Assembly: GCF_019175385.1 (NCBI RefSeq)
Contig: NC_083341.1
Span: 67,365,800-67,429,799, forward strand
Direction of reading: 5' to 3'
DNA length: 64,000 nt
From: Lycium barbarum
Taxonomy: Eukaryota > Streptophyta > Magnoliopsida > Solanales > Solanaceae
The notes beneath the pieces are model-generated. The model made no database searches and was not told where the DNA came from. It was given only the letters and a program-made list of their open reading frames with translations. The translations under genes and the position numbers were made by a program. This document shows, in pieces, positions 22,051 to 32,576 of this stretch (position 1 is the stretch's first letter; each line of letters opens with the position of its first letter).

Positions 22051-22623
22051 GACAGATTTTTGATCTACAAAAGAATATCCCAAGTTCATTTAATTCATTT
22101 AATTTTCTCTCTCCACGACTCAATAGCTCTATAGAACTTTCCAAACTCCTCATATACAAGAATCCAAGTGAAATCAATGATCAACTACATCAAATCAAGG
22201 GAAACAAGTGCAAGAAACTCACTAGGGTTCATCTAAGGCAAGAAATTTCATGGGAAGTGGAACTAGGGTTTTGCTCAAGTGAAGTATTTCCACTCAAAGT
22301 TCAATCCCACGCCATCTAAGGTAAGTTTTATGGTATTTCTATGTTATTTAAGGTATTGAAAAGTTGAAACACTTGGATTGTGGAAGGGTATAGGAAATGG
22401 GTCATGAAAGTGGGAATAGTGTAAATTTTCAGTAGTAGTTTGGAATGAATCAAGAATATTGATATGTTGTGATTGTGATTACGTTATGAATGATATCAAG
22501 AGCATGATAGTAACATTAAATGAGAATGAATGTAATGTTGTGCTATGATCATGATTATGGATGACCTTGAGAGGAAATTGTGGGGATTGGATAATAATGA
22601 ATTTGATAAAAGTTATTGATGAT

Positions 22624-22628
22624 GATAT
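22624..22628 (+). other. target-site duplication, left of B
   Basis: GATAT, repeated exactly at 30306-30310. Confidence 0.85.
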
Positions 22629-22656
22629 TGTCACGACCCGACTAGGGGCCATGACG
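22629..22656 (-). repeat. inverted U5 terminus in place of 5' LTR of B
   Basis: Starts TGTCACGACCCGACTAGGGG and ends CCATGACG. It is the reverse complement of the last 28 bp of B's own 3' LTR at 26 of 28 positions. It directly follows the target-site duplication and is followed by AAAG and the primer site. Confidence 0.85.
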
Positions 22657-22660
22657 AAAG

Positions 22661-22672
22661 TGGTATCAGAGC
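22661..22672 (+). other. primer binding site of B
   Basis: TGGTATCAGAGC, followed by the same leader as in A. Confidence 0.9.
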
Positions 22673-22844
22673 AGCTCAGTCCTAGGAAGTGTCTACGAGC
22701 CGTGTCTAGTAGAGTCTTGTTTATGGTGTGTTGCGTGCCACACTAATAAACAAGAGGCTACAGGGCATTTAGGAAAAATGACCATCTTTCATCATAAGAG
22801 ATTGTGCGATAGAGCTGTGTTATAAGATTTTCTCCTCCTTAATA

Positions 22845-24050
22845 GTGTGCTATGATTTCAGAAATGTGGCAAAGGGGAAAGCTACAGCCGCCCAAAAGGG
22901 CAAGACTACGACGAAAAAGCGGGTAGAAAGGGAGCCGCCAATGAACATAGAAGAGGGTGAATCACATAATGAGGCTCCATCTAATACTTCATCCATCCCA
23001 CCTAATGTAGAAGAACAAGGAGGAGCTTCAGCTCCAGTTCCTCCACCGGTCGCCTCGGGTCAACAAGTGACCGAGGCCATCCATCTATTAACACAGTTAG
23101 TTGCCGCCCAGGCACAGCGGCAGAATACGGGTCCGAGTGATAGGGCAGCTAATACCAGAGCCCGTGATTTTATGAGTTTGAATCCTCCGGAGTTTTTTGG
23201 GTCAAAGACGGATGAAGACCCACAAGGTTTTATTCATGAGATGCTGAGAACATTGAGGATTATTCATGCCTCCGAAACTGAATCTGTGGAGTTGGCATCT
23301 TATAGACTCCGAGATGTGGCGGTATTGTGGTACAATAATTTTCTAGTATCAAGAAAATAAAATGTGCCTCCTCCCATGTGGCAAGAATTTGTAGATGCTT
23401 TCATCCTCCACTATGTGCCATCCGAGGTTCGCTGAGCTAGAGCGGATAGGTTCTTAAATCTAAAGCAAGGAAATATGAGTGCCCGGGAATATAGCTTTCA
23501 GTTTAATTTGTTGGCTAGATATGCCCTGACTATGGTAGCCGATATCGGAGATAGGGTACACCGGTTTGTGAGTGGCATAGGGCCACATTTATTTAAGGAT
23601 TGTTTGATGGCCTCATTGCAAGATGGGATGGATATTTCCTGAATAGAAGCCTATGCCCAGAATTTAGAAGGACAATAACCTCCGCAAAGGGGTGATCGTG
23701 ATATCGATAGAAGGCAAAGTAAAAGGGTCAGATCTATGGGGCAGGAAGTGATTATAGATGGGGATCAAGGCCGACACATTCTAGACACTCAGGCCAGTCG
23801 GTGACTAGTGCGCCTCCACGGTTTGCAGGTAGGAGATTTGATCGTTCCTTTCGTTCAGGATAGGGTCAGAGTTCGAGGGCCTCAGATTCTCAGTTTGGGG
23901 GAGATTATAGCCAGAGGAGACCCCTAGTACCGCGATGCATCCAGTGCGGTAGATTACATTCCGGACAGTGTCTCCAAGGTTCAGATGCTTGCTATGCCTG
24001 CGGCCAGGTTGGGCACATGATGCGAGATTGCCCATCGGTGAGTGGTAGAG
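22845..24050 (+). pseudogene. gag of element B (broken)
   Basis: The native ATG (22852) is out of frame with the rest through a one-base loss next to it; the coding frame is open from 22845 to 23360 with the lysine-rich start, the T-E-A-I-H-L-L-T-Q-L-V stretch and capsid N-P-P-E-F-F-G-S-K. It stops at S-R-K-stop, and several more stops follow (after S-E-V-R, after D-I-S, after L-E-G-Q). Before the protease are two zinc knuckles, C-I-Q-C-G-R-L-H-S-G-Q-C and C-Y-A-C-G-Q-V-G-H-M-M-R-D-C. This copy cannot give a full gag. Confidence 0.85.
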
Positions 24051-24760
24051 TTGGGGTTCAGCCGACAGGATCAGCGGCTGGTTCTTCTTCAGTGCGCCCA
24101 GTAGGGCAGACTTCCCAGATTCCAGCAGGCCGAGGTAGAGGCCGAGGGGGAGCATCTACTTCAGGTGCCACTCAGCCCCGTGTGTATGCTTTAGCCGGAC
24201 AACAGGATCTCGAGTCCTCCCCGGATGTGGTTACAAGTACATTATTTGTATTTTCCCATGATGTATATGCATTGATAGATCCGGGTTCGACCTTGTCTTA
24301 TATTACTCCGTATGTTGCTGGTCGTCTTGGGTGAAACCTGAGCCAGTTAAACCTTTTGAGGTATCTACTCCGGTTGGTGATCCCGTGATAGCTAGACAAG
24401 TGTATAAAAATTGTGTAATTGTGACATGCGACCGCCAGACTAAAGCTGATTTAATTGAGCAGGAAATATTAGATTTCGATGTGATTATAGGTATGGATTG
24501 GTTAGCCTCATGTTATCCTAGTGTTGATTGCCGAATGAAAGTAGTTCGATTTCAATTTCCGAGAGAGCCCGTGCTTGAATCGAAGGGTAATACAGCCTTT
24601 CCAAAAGGTAGGTTTATTTCCTACCCTAAGGCAAGGAAGATGATAGCTAAGGGCTATATTTATCACTTAGTCCGAGTTCATGACACCAAAGCAGAGTCGC
24701 CAACTTTCCAATCCGTTCCGATAGTGAATGAATTTCCGGATGTGTTTCCAGATGAACTTC
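24051..24760 (+). pseudogene. aspartic protease of element B
   Basis: The active-site segment is [12 protein letters not shown] (D-P-G type). A TGA at about 24332 stops the frame 24017-24334 at G-R-L-G. From 24331 the same domain goes on as [21 protein letters not shown] and the linker to RT. The V-I-V-T-C-D-R-Q-T region is conserved with A, E and G. The protease would process gag-pol. Confidence 0.8.
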
Positions 24761-25470
24761 CAGGCCTTCCTTCGGAAAGGGAGATTGATTTTGCTATTGA
24801 TGTGTTGCCGGACAACAAGCCTATCTCTATTCCTCCGTACCGAATGACTCTGGTAGAATTGAAAGAATTAAAGGCACAGTTGAAAGATTTGCTTGAGAAG
24901 GGGTTTATTAGACCCTGTTCATCACCGTAGGAAGCACCAGTTTTGTTCGTGAGAAAGAAAGATGGTTCCCTATGGTTGTGCATCGATTATAGGCAGTTGA
25001 ATAAGGTGACAATAAAGAACAAATATCCTCTCCCAAGGATTGATGATTTGTTTGATCAACTACAAGGTGCCATGTGGTTTTCTAAAATTGACTTGAGGTT
25101 AGGTTATCATCAAGTGAGAGTTAGAGAAGAAGATATTCCCAAAACAGCTTTCAGAACGAGATATGGCCGTTACGAATTTCGGGTGATGTCGTTTGGGTTA
25201 ACCAATGCTCCGGCAGTGTTCATGAATTTGATGAATAATGTATTTAGGCCCCTCTTGGATTTATTTGTGACAGTATTCAATGACGATATTTTGGTGTATT
25301 CTCGCACAGAATCAGGACATGCCGATCATTTACGTATTGTTCTTGGCATTCTTCAAACACGAGAATTGTATGCAAAATTTTCAAAGTGCAAGTTTTGGCT
25401 GAATTCTGTGACATTTCTGGGCCATGTTATTTCAGATGATGGTGTTTGAGTTGATACTCAGAAAATTGAA
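24761..25470 (+). pseudogene. reverse transcriptase of element B
   Basis: Starts with the linker [13 protein letters not shown], then G-F-I-R-P-C-S-S-P followed by TAG where relatives have Trp (TGG). It resumes at 24943 as [19 protein letters not shown] and [11 protein letters not shown]. The catalytic box is F-N-D-D (both Asp kept, Ile to Asn before them). A TGA at 25447-25449 (after D-D-G-V) replaces an Arg codon of relatives. Confidence 0.85.
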
Positions 25471-26095
25471 GCTGTGAAGACTTGGCCAAGGCCTACGACG
25501 CCTACAGAAGTCCGTAGTTTTCTGGGATTGGCAGGTTACTATAGAAGGTTCGTAGAGGGATTTTCCTCTATTTCAGCCCCATTGACGAAGCTAACCCAAA
25601 AGTCAGTTAAATTTCAATGGAATGATGCTTGTGAACGCAGTTTCCAAGAGTTGAAGGACACATTAACCTCATCTCCAGTCTTAACACTTCCAGAAGGGTC
25701 AGATGGTTATGTTGTGTACTGTGGTGCTTCCGATGTTGGGTTAGGATGTGTGTTAATGCTGCATGGTAAAGTCATTGCTTATGCTTCGAGACAGCTGCGG
25801 AAACATGAAAGGAACTACCCAATTGATGATCTCGAATTGGCTGCAGTTATTCATGCATTAAAAATGTGGAGACATTACTTGTATGGAGTGCATGTCAATA
25901 TTTATACAAATCACAAGAGTCTTCAGTATATTTTCAAACAAAAGGAGTTGAATCTGCGGCAGAGGCGGTGGTTAGAGTTATTAAAAGATTATGATGTGAG
26001 TATTTTATACCACCCCGAAAAAGCAAATGTAGTAGCTGATGCTCTTAGCTGCCGATCAATGGGCAGCCTATGTGAAGTTCCTCCGAAAAAGAAAG
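25471..26095 (+). pseudogene. RNase H of element B with lost catalytic Asp
   Basis: Open frame (part of 25474-26445) with [16 protein letters not shown] and the RNase H core. The first acidic site reads Y-C-G-A-S instead of Y-C-D-A-S, and I-Y-T-N-H-K-S-L replaces I-Y-T-D-H-K-S-L, so two catalytic Asp are gone (both fit a single A/G change). The end [14 protein letters not shown] is intact. Confidence 0.85.
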
Positions 26096-27656
26096 AGATG
26101 ATTCATGAGCTTCACCAGTTAGCTAATCTTGGAGTACGTTTAATTGATTCAGGGGGTGCAGGAGTCGATATTAATGATCCCACAGTTTCGTCGCTGAATA
26201 TGGAAGTGAAAGAGCGACAATATAAAGATCCTCAGTTGAGCCATCATAGAGACGTAGTTCATGAAAAAGAGAAGTCCCCATTTGAAACTTCTATGGATGG
26301 AATTCTCAGATACCGAGGCAGGCTATGTTTTCCGAATGTCGCAGAATTGCGCCGTCGAATCCTAGAAAAAGCTTCGTATTCTCGGTATTCTATTCACCCA
26401 GGTGCAACAAAGATGTATCATGATCTCACGCTGATATATTGGTAGGATGGCATTAAGAGAGACATAGCAGAATTTGTAGCTCAATGTCCAAATTGCCAGC
26501 AAGTGAAAAACGAACATCAAAGCCAGGAGGATTATTGCAAGCAATGGAAATCCCTACTTGGAAGTGGGAAGTGATCAACATGGATTTTATCGTGGGGTTA
26601 CCTCGCTCTCGACGCAAGTATGATTCTATATGGGTGATTGTGGACAGATTAATGAAAGCAGCTCATTTTCTTCCAGTCAGAACCACATATTCAACAGAAG
26701 ATTGTCCGAGGTTGTATCTCAAGGAAATTGTGTGACTCCATGGTATTCTGATATCCATTATCACGGATAGAGGAACGCAATTTACAGTCAAGTTCTGGAA
26801 ATCTTTCCAAGAAGGTCTAGGTACCCAAATAAAGCTCAGCACGGCATTTGATCCGCAGACTGACGGGAAAGTCGAACTTACTATTTAGACTTTGGAAGAT
26901 ATGCTACGGGCATGTGTACTAGATTTTGGTTGTAGTTGGGATGATCACTTACCTCTGATTGAGTTTTCATACAACAATAACTACCATTCCAATATCCAAA
27001 CGGCTTCGTATGAAGCCTTATATGGGAGGAAGTGTAGATCCCCAATTGGGTGGTTTGAAATAGGAGAAGTACAGCTAATAGGCCCTGAGTTGATTCAGCA
27101 AGCACTAGAAAAAGTCAAGGTGATCCGAGATCGACTGTTTACAGCCCAACGTCGCCAAAAATCTTATGCGGACAACCGCCGGCGAGACTTAGAATTTCAA
27201 ATTGATGACTGGGTATTCTTGAAGGTGTCGCCAATGAAAGGGGTGATGAGATTTGGCAAGAAAGAGAAATTAAGTCCTCGATACATTGGACCCTATAAAA
27301 TTATCCGCAAGGTGAGTCAATTAGCTTACGAATTGGACTTGCCTTCAGAACTTGAATCGGTCCATCCAGTTTTTCATGTCTCAATGCTCCGCTAGTGTGT
27401 TGGAGATCCTAAGAGGATTTTTCCAATAGATGATGTTCAAGTGACAGAAAAGCTAATCTATGTGGAAATGCCCATTGCCATATTAGATAGGCAAGTACGG
27501 AGACTTTGAAATAAGGAAGTAGCCTCAGTTAAAGTCTTGTGGCGGAATAACAACCGAGAAGAAATGACTTGGGAGGCAGAAGAGAAAATGAAATCCAAAT
27601 ACTCGCAATTATTTCAGCCCCCAGGAGAGATCCAAGATGAAACATTAACATTATGA
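26096..27656 (+). pseudogene. integrase with chromodomain of element B
   Basis: The zinc finger has I-H-P-G and C-P-N-C. A TAG at about 26443 replaces the second Trp of Y-W-W, and a one-base loss near 26520 shifts the frame. The catalytic residues are all visible: D in N-M-D-F-I-V-G-L-P, D in I-T-D-R-G-T-Q-F-T, E in G-K-V-E-L-T-I. A TGA at about 26732 and a TAG at about 26886 interrupt the core. The C-terminal part 26892-27395 is open, then TAG after S-M-L-R. The tail V-L-W-R-N-N-N-R-E-E-M-T-W-E-A-E-E-K-M-K-S-K-Y is a complete chromodomain core, ending with TGA at 27654-27656. Confidence 0.85.
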
Positions 27657-27844
27657 GGTATGTATGCTTTCTTTGCATGCTTTTGGTCGTATGTGGCCAA
27701 TTTATATGGTAATTGTGTTGTGGCCCTGTGAGGCAATGGTATTGTGGGTTGTTGTGGCAGGATGGTAGTGTCATATTACAGGGGAAACTCTGGCGAAATA
27801 TTCGTAGAATTTTCGAGTGTTCAACATTCGAGGACGAATGTTCC

Positions 27845-27868
27845 AAAAGGGGGGGGGGGGGGGGGGAA
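27845..27868 (+). other. polypurine tract of B with 18-G run
   Basis: AAAA, 18 G, AA, directly before TGTGACACC at 27869. Preceded by the stem-loop AACATTCG/CGAATGTT (27823-27830, 27835-27842). The G run could form a G-quadruplex. Confidence 0.85.
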
Positions 27869-30305
27869 TGTGACACCATGGAAAATTCCCTGTTAACGTA
27901 CAGTGAATAGGCTAGTGAATATCACGACGTATACGATGTTTTAATAAGTAAGAAATAGCATTTGATTATCCTAATCGAGATTCAAAGACATTTGACGTAA
28001 GGGAAGAAGGTTGTCAAGGAAAGCAAAGGATATGTTGCGTGTCGGGTAAGAATTATGAACGACAAGTTGATGATGGCTTAAAGATGTTTTGGAGAAGAGT
28101 GATAATGTGCCTTAGATTGGTATTGAGGTGTTAATCAAGTGTCAAGAAGGTTCCATAAGGATTGGAGATCAAATGAGTCAACAATAATGAGTTCGGATGA
28201 ACTGGGCATTATACGGCCCAACATACTGGCCGTATGTCTGGCCGTATAATCAGCCCAGAATAGCACACCTCACTGGACCAGATCTACAGCTAGAGATACG
28301 GTCAGTATATTTTATACGGATCGTATGTTGGTCCGTAGAATCCGGTCGGGACAAATTTTAAATGTTGATATAAGGACCCTCTCTCATTTAATTCATTTCG
28401 TTTCCACTTTCCACAATTCAAGAATCCTCTATAATCCTCTTCACTCTCCATCCACAAGAACCTAAGAGAAATTTATGATCAACTTGATCAAACCCACAAA
28501 ATCAAGTGCATGACACATATCAAAGTTCATCTAAGCCAAGAAATCCCAAAGGAAGTGAACTAAGGTTTTTGTGCAAGAAGAGAATTCCCACTCAAGGCTT
28601 ATTCTTCCATTATCTAAGGTGATTTTTATGATCATTACTTGTTATTTAAGGGGTTGAAAGTTAAAACACTTGGATTGTAGAATGATATAGAAAATGGGTC
28701 ATAAATGTGGGAATAGTATTATCGTTGAGTAAAGGCTTGGATTGAGTCATGATTATCGATATGTTGTGATTGTAAGTATGTTATGAACGATATTTAGAAC
28801 ATGGAATGAGTATTATATGTGAGAAAATACAATAATGAATTATGACCATGACTATGGAGAAATTGGAGTGAAATTGTGAAATGTGGGTAATGTATGCGAA
28901 AGATGATTGTTGCTTGTGATATTGTGAATGTTGTTATCAATGTTGGGAGTTGATATGGAATATGGGGAAAGTTGTATAAACAAAGGAAATGCCGCCCAAT
29001 TTTCTTTAGCTTTAGTAAGCACATTTAAGTAATCGATTAGCTAATGTTAATGCGAATTCTCTTGAAGGTAGAAACGTGGGCATTGAAGGAGAACAAGCAA
29101 TCGATAGATTAGTTAAACGAAAAAAGGTATGTGAGGCTAGTCCTTTATTTCTAAGGCATGAATCCTATGGCATGATTTTTCCTTCTTTTCTATGAATCTC
29201 CTACATCCCGAAAAACTAAGAGTCTATGTTCATGAATAGCCATATGAGATAAGAGATACATTATTAGTCTAGTAATGATGATGATGAGCTTAAGTCTAAA
29301 GATTCTAGAGTTCATGATATGATGTTCCTACAAAGTTAATGATGTTGTTTATTCTATACACTCACCTTATATGCTATTTCCTTCAAGGTGAGGCAGAATT
29401 CTTATAAACGCTCCATAATGGAATCGGGGGTTCACGACCTTATGTCACCTCGATAAAGTATAGCTGTCTTTGAGTTTCTATGCATGCATTATGATGAGTA
29501 AATGTTGATGATATTACATCGCGCCTATATGGCCGGGCAGACACCGCTAAGGCGAGCAGCATATACACCATGTCAAGATTGCATGGGCAGACACCACTAG
29601 TGGGCGGCATGAGATGGTACCCCGAACGCGGGAGGCCTGGACGTAGGCTAATGATTATCACACCATACCTATATGGTCGGGCAGCTTATACATATATGCA
29701 TACATGATATGATGATGATTATGAAGTAAGTTAGCATGCATTATTTCAGTTTTAAGTGACAGACAGTTACAGATCACTCTTTATTCGATGTCTTCGTATT
29801 TCATTAATATATCATTATTGTTTATGCCTTACATACTCAGGACAATATTTGTATTGATGTCCGTTTTCTTTGGACGCTGTGTTCATGCCCACAGGTAGAA
29901 ATGGAGGCGATCCAGACTTGTAGGAGTTATCAGCAGATTGACAGGAGCACTCCATTATTCCGGAGGTGCTATTTGGTTTATTCTTTTGTGTATATATGTA
30001 TGTATTTTGGGTACGACGGGGTCCTGTCCCGTCCATATGTCTAGTACTCCAATAGAGGCTCGTAGATACGCATGTGTGGGTAGTATGGTCTCAAAATGTC
30101 ACTATTGTATATGTTTATATTATTTTGATAGCCGGAGGGCTTATGTATATAAAAGTAATTATGTTTCCAAACGAAAAATGATTTCTTTATGATTTGAGTA
30201 TGAATTTCATAAAAGAACGCTTAATGAGTATGATGAGTGATAGGATGAGTGGTGCTCGGTGGTTAGCCCCGGGTACCCGCCACGGCCCCTAGTCGGGTCG
30301 TGACA
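27869..30305 (+). repeat. 3' LTR of element B
   Basis: 2,437 bp from TGTGACACC to GGGTCGTGACA. U3 palindromes lie at 28210-28345, a TATA-like ATATAAG at 28378-28384, a donor-like TCTAAG|GTGATT (GT at 28619-28620), CTCACCTT/AAGGTGAG (29361-29368, 29385-29392), ATCGGGG/CCTCGAT (29423-29429, 29448-29454), a degenerate CAGTAC-type stem near 29838, and a short GGCCGGGCAGACACCGC array near 29520-29680. Confidence 0.85.
28378..28384 (+). promoter_or_regulatory. TATA-like box of LTR B
   Basis: ATATAAG downstream of the palindrome array and 235-240 bp before the donor-like GT at 28619. Confidence 0.4.
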
Positions 30306-30985
30306 GATATTATGAATGTTGTTATTGACGTTTGGAAGTTGATATATGATATGGAGAAAGTAGTATAAATAAAGGAGACGCTACTCAAGTTTCTCTAGCT
30401 TAGCTCAAACGCGCTTATGTTATCGATTATCTAATATGAGTATGAACTTTCTTGAAGGTAGAAACGCGAGCAACGAAGAAGAACGATCAAACGATAGAAT
30501 AGCTAAACGAAAGAGGTATGTAAGGCTAAACCTTTCCTTCTAAGGCCTGAATCTTACTTATTTTCCACAATTTTCTTAAATAACGGAAATTATGAGTCCA
30601 TGACTATAGAAAACCACTTATGCACATGATAAAGAAAGGAGACACGATATGAGCATGTTAATGATGATGATGAATATAAGTATGAAGAATCCTAGAGTAA
30701 TATAAGATGTCCATGAAGCTAATGATCCTAAGTATAATTCCATTGATGATCTTTCTTGTGTACACTAACCTTAAAATGCTAGTCCCTTCAAGGTGAGACA
30801 TGACGATTATAATCATTCCATAACGTAGTCGGGGGTTCACGACCTCATGTCACCCCGACATAGCCATGGTTATCTCCAAGTTTTGATGTAGGATTAATGA
30901 TGAACGTATGATAATGCTAAGGTTATGATAAGGTCATGATATGCCTATGATATGTGTGATGATGACGAGTTTATGTTAATTATGT

Positions 30986-31151
30986 GACGATACGATTCCA
31001 CCGCGCCTAGTTGGCCGGGCATGTCACCGCGAAGGCGGGCTGCATACGATTCCACCGTGCCTAAATGGCCGGGCATGTCACCGCTAAGGCGGGCTGCTAT
31101 GTTTACACCGAGCCTAAAGGGTCGGGCATGATCACCACTAGTGGGCGGCAT
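30986..31151 (+). repeat. tandem repeat in 3' LTR of A
   Basis: Same three-copy GGCCGGGCATGTCACCGC array as at 8062-8219. Confidence 0.8.
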
Positions 31152-31236
31152 ATGATGGTTACCCGGACGCCGGTTAACGATGATGATTTATATGATACGA
31201 TTATGTATGCGCCATGATTACACATGTACTATGATG

Positions 31237-31260
31237 ATATATATATATATATATATATAT
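31237..31260 (+). repeat. (AT)12 microsatellite
   Basis: Counterpart of the 26-unit repeat at 8302. Confidence 0.9.
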
Positions 31261-31728
31261 GATATATGTATGAAATGTATTCACCATAAAAGTTACGCAG
31301 GTTTTATTTTCACCTTATGACTTATGATTTCTCTATCATGTACATTTCATTCATGCCTTACATACTCAGTACAATATTCGTACTGATGTCCGTTTTCTTA
31401 GGATGCTGTGTTCATGCCCATAGGTAGACAGGGAGGTGGTCCAGACTCGTAGAAGTTATCAACCGATTTATAGGAGCACTCCATTATTCCGGAGGTGCTG
31501 TTTGGTTTATTCTTTTCGTAGATACACATGTGTGGGTAGTATCGTCTCACGAAGTCCTCATTGTATATATGTATTATTTTGATAGCCGAAGGGCTTATGT
31601 ATATAAAATTAATTATGTTTCCAAATGAAAAATGGTTTTCTTATGATTGAGTATGATAAGTAATAGAATGAGTGGTGCTCGGTGGTTAGCCCCGGGTACC
31701 CGTCATGGGCCTTAGTCGGGTCGTGATA

Positions 31729-32531
31729 TATACCTTAGTTGTTGTTTGGATTGCCTTTTGTGGCATTTTAATATTTGACATGGAATGATTTATGTGCTAA
31801 TTTGGTTATTGACGAACTAAAGGCTTAGATTCTTATTTGACAGACCCAGAACTTAGATACTTATAAGATTATTCGATGTAACTATGGTTTGGAATCTTCA
31901 CTTATGCTTATAACCTGTGATGGACTTGTGGAATAGAGGCTTTCACCTAGGCTTACAATCCGAGATTATTGAGATTCATTGTCATTATTATTATTGTGGA
32001 CTAATAGTAGTTAAGTGTGAAAGTAGTAATCGAAGGCCAACCCTCGTCTCCATTTTCGTTAGGGTCGGTCGATGATGCTACTTAGTACATGTTATTCTCA
32101 GTACTCACGCTAGAGTTGCTACACTCTTTTGTGTTCAGATTCTTTAACTGGTACGAGTGGATCCCGAGATGCTGCTGGCTGTTGAGGAGGCTATCTTGAC
32201 GATTCGGGGCGATCCATTAGTAGATCCATGGCACCGGATCCTCCCTTTATCTTATTTTTGTCTTTAGTTTTTCAGACAGTTAACGCATTTTCGGGATGTA
32301 TGCCCAGACTTGTGATCTCTTTAGTGGTTCTTGTACTAGTGACACTAGATTCGGGGATGATTGTATTTAAATTCCATAGTCTTGTGACTATAAGGCTTAA
32401 GACTAAAAGTTGACTTGTATGATTTACTTCCGCATGACTTTTGTAGTTCAGTTAATGTAAATTGGGTTGGGGATGGCTTGCTGACTCAGTGGAGTTACTG
32501 CCTTCACGGCTCTGTAAATTGGGTCGTGACA
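31729..32531 (+). repeat. LTR fragment K (right end)
   Basis: Begins where LTR A ends and runs to GGGTCGTGACA at 32531. It has a TAGTACATG…CAGTACT pair near 32085-32110, like the CAGTAC/GTACTG stem of other LTRs, and a TTTTGTGTTCAG near 32128. It differs from the A, C and G families. Its left part is absent, probably lost in the deletion at 7330. Reading frames 32228-32413 and 32415-32615 have no recognised domain. Confidence 0.55.
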
Positions 32532-32576
32532 CACATAGATCTGTCCTTCTTCTTTACAAACAACACGGGAGTACCC
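32532..32576 (-). pseudogene. 45-bp reverse-transcriptase sliver
   Basis: On the minus strand this reads G-T-P-V-L-F-V-K-K-K-D-R-S-M-C, the RT segment just before the C-I-D-Y-R-Q-L-N-K block. It lies between the end of LTR K and the start of LTR G, so both inserted into the RT gene of an older minus-strand element. J is the obvious candidate. Confidence 0.7.

Larger units (their letters stand above)
21368..22628 (+). repeat. 3' LTR of A, left part (U3 and leader start)
   Basis: Starts TGTTACACC after the polypurine tract and is interrupted at 22628 by element B, whose duplication GATAT occupies 22624-22628. It holds the palindrome array at 21711-22050 and a strong donor-like ATCTAAG|GTAAGT (GT at 22321-22322). 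No clear TATA box is visible near 22060, where related LTRs have one. Small frames such as 22041-22319 have no recognised domain. Confidence 0.85.
22629..30305 (+). mobile_element. Ty3/gypsy chromovirus B nested in 3' LTR of A
   Basis: 7.7 kb flanked by GATAT on both sides. Instead of a 5' LTR it starts with 28 bp that are the inverted complement of the U5 end, then primer site 22661-22672, broken gag-pol 22845-27656, polypurine tract 27845-27868 and 3' LTR 27869-30305. Its gag-pol is closely related to that of A. Orientation is the same as its host. Confidence 0.85.
7331..31728 (+). mobile_element. Ty3/gypsy chromovirus A with two nested insertions
   Basis: Composite element in plus orientation: truncated 5' LTR 7331-8896, primer site 8900-8911, broken gag-pol 9090-13211 and 20519-21191, polypurine tract 21352-21367, and 3' LTR 21368-22628 plus 30311-31728. 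Element C interrupts the integrase and element B interrupts the 3' LTR. The integrase, with a chromodomain-like tail, follows RNase H, which defines Ty3/gypsy chromoviruses; the tRNA-Met primer site fits the Tekay/Del branch. The shared LTR parts look about 96% alike by eye, so A is fairly young. Its right flank is LTR fragment K. Confidence 0.85.
30306..31728 (+). repeat. 3' LTR of A, right part
   Basis: Starts with the GATAT duplication and resumes TATGAATGTTGTTATTGACG, matching 7379 onward. The stem GTCGGGG/CCCCGAC (30828-30834, 30853-30859), CAGTAC/GTACTG (31367-31372, 31380-31385) and acceptor-like CATAG|GT (31424) are present. The end is TGATA rather than TGACA, a single change in the terminal CA. 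Confidence 0.85.

Noticed and set aside
22041..22319. 92-codon frame in the leader of LTR A
   Set aside because: It ends at the donor-like site but has no known domain and no counterpart in the LTRs of B or G.
22629..22656. Terminal inverted repeat of a DNA transposon
   Set aside because: The sequence is the U5 end of the LTR in inverse orientation, and the interior encodes gag-pol. No transposase is present.
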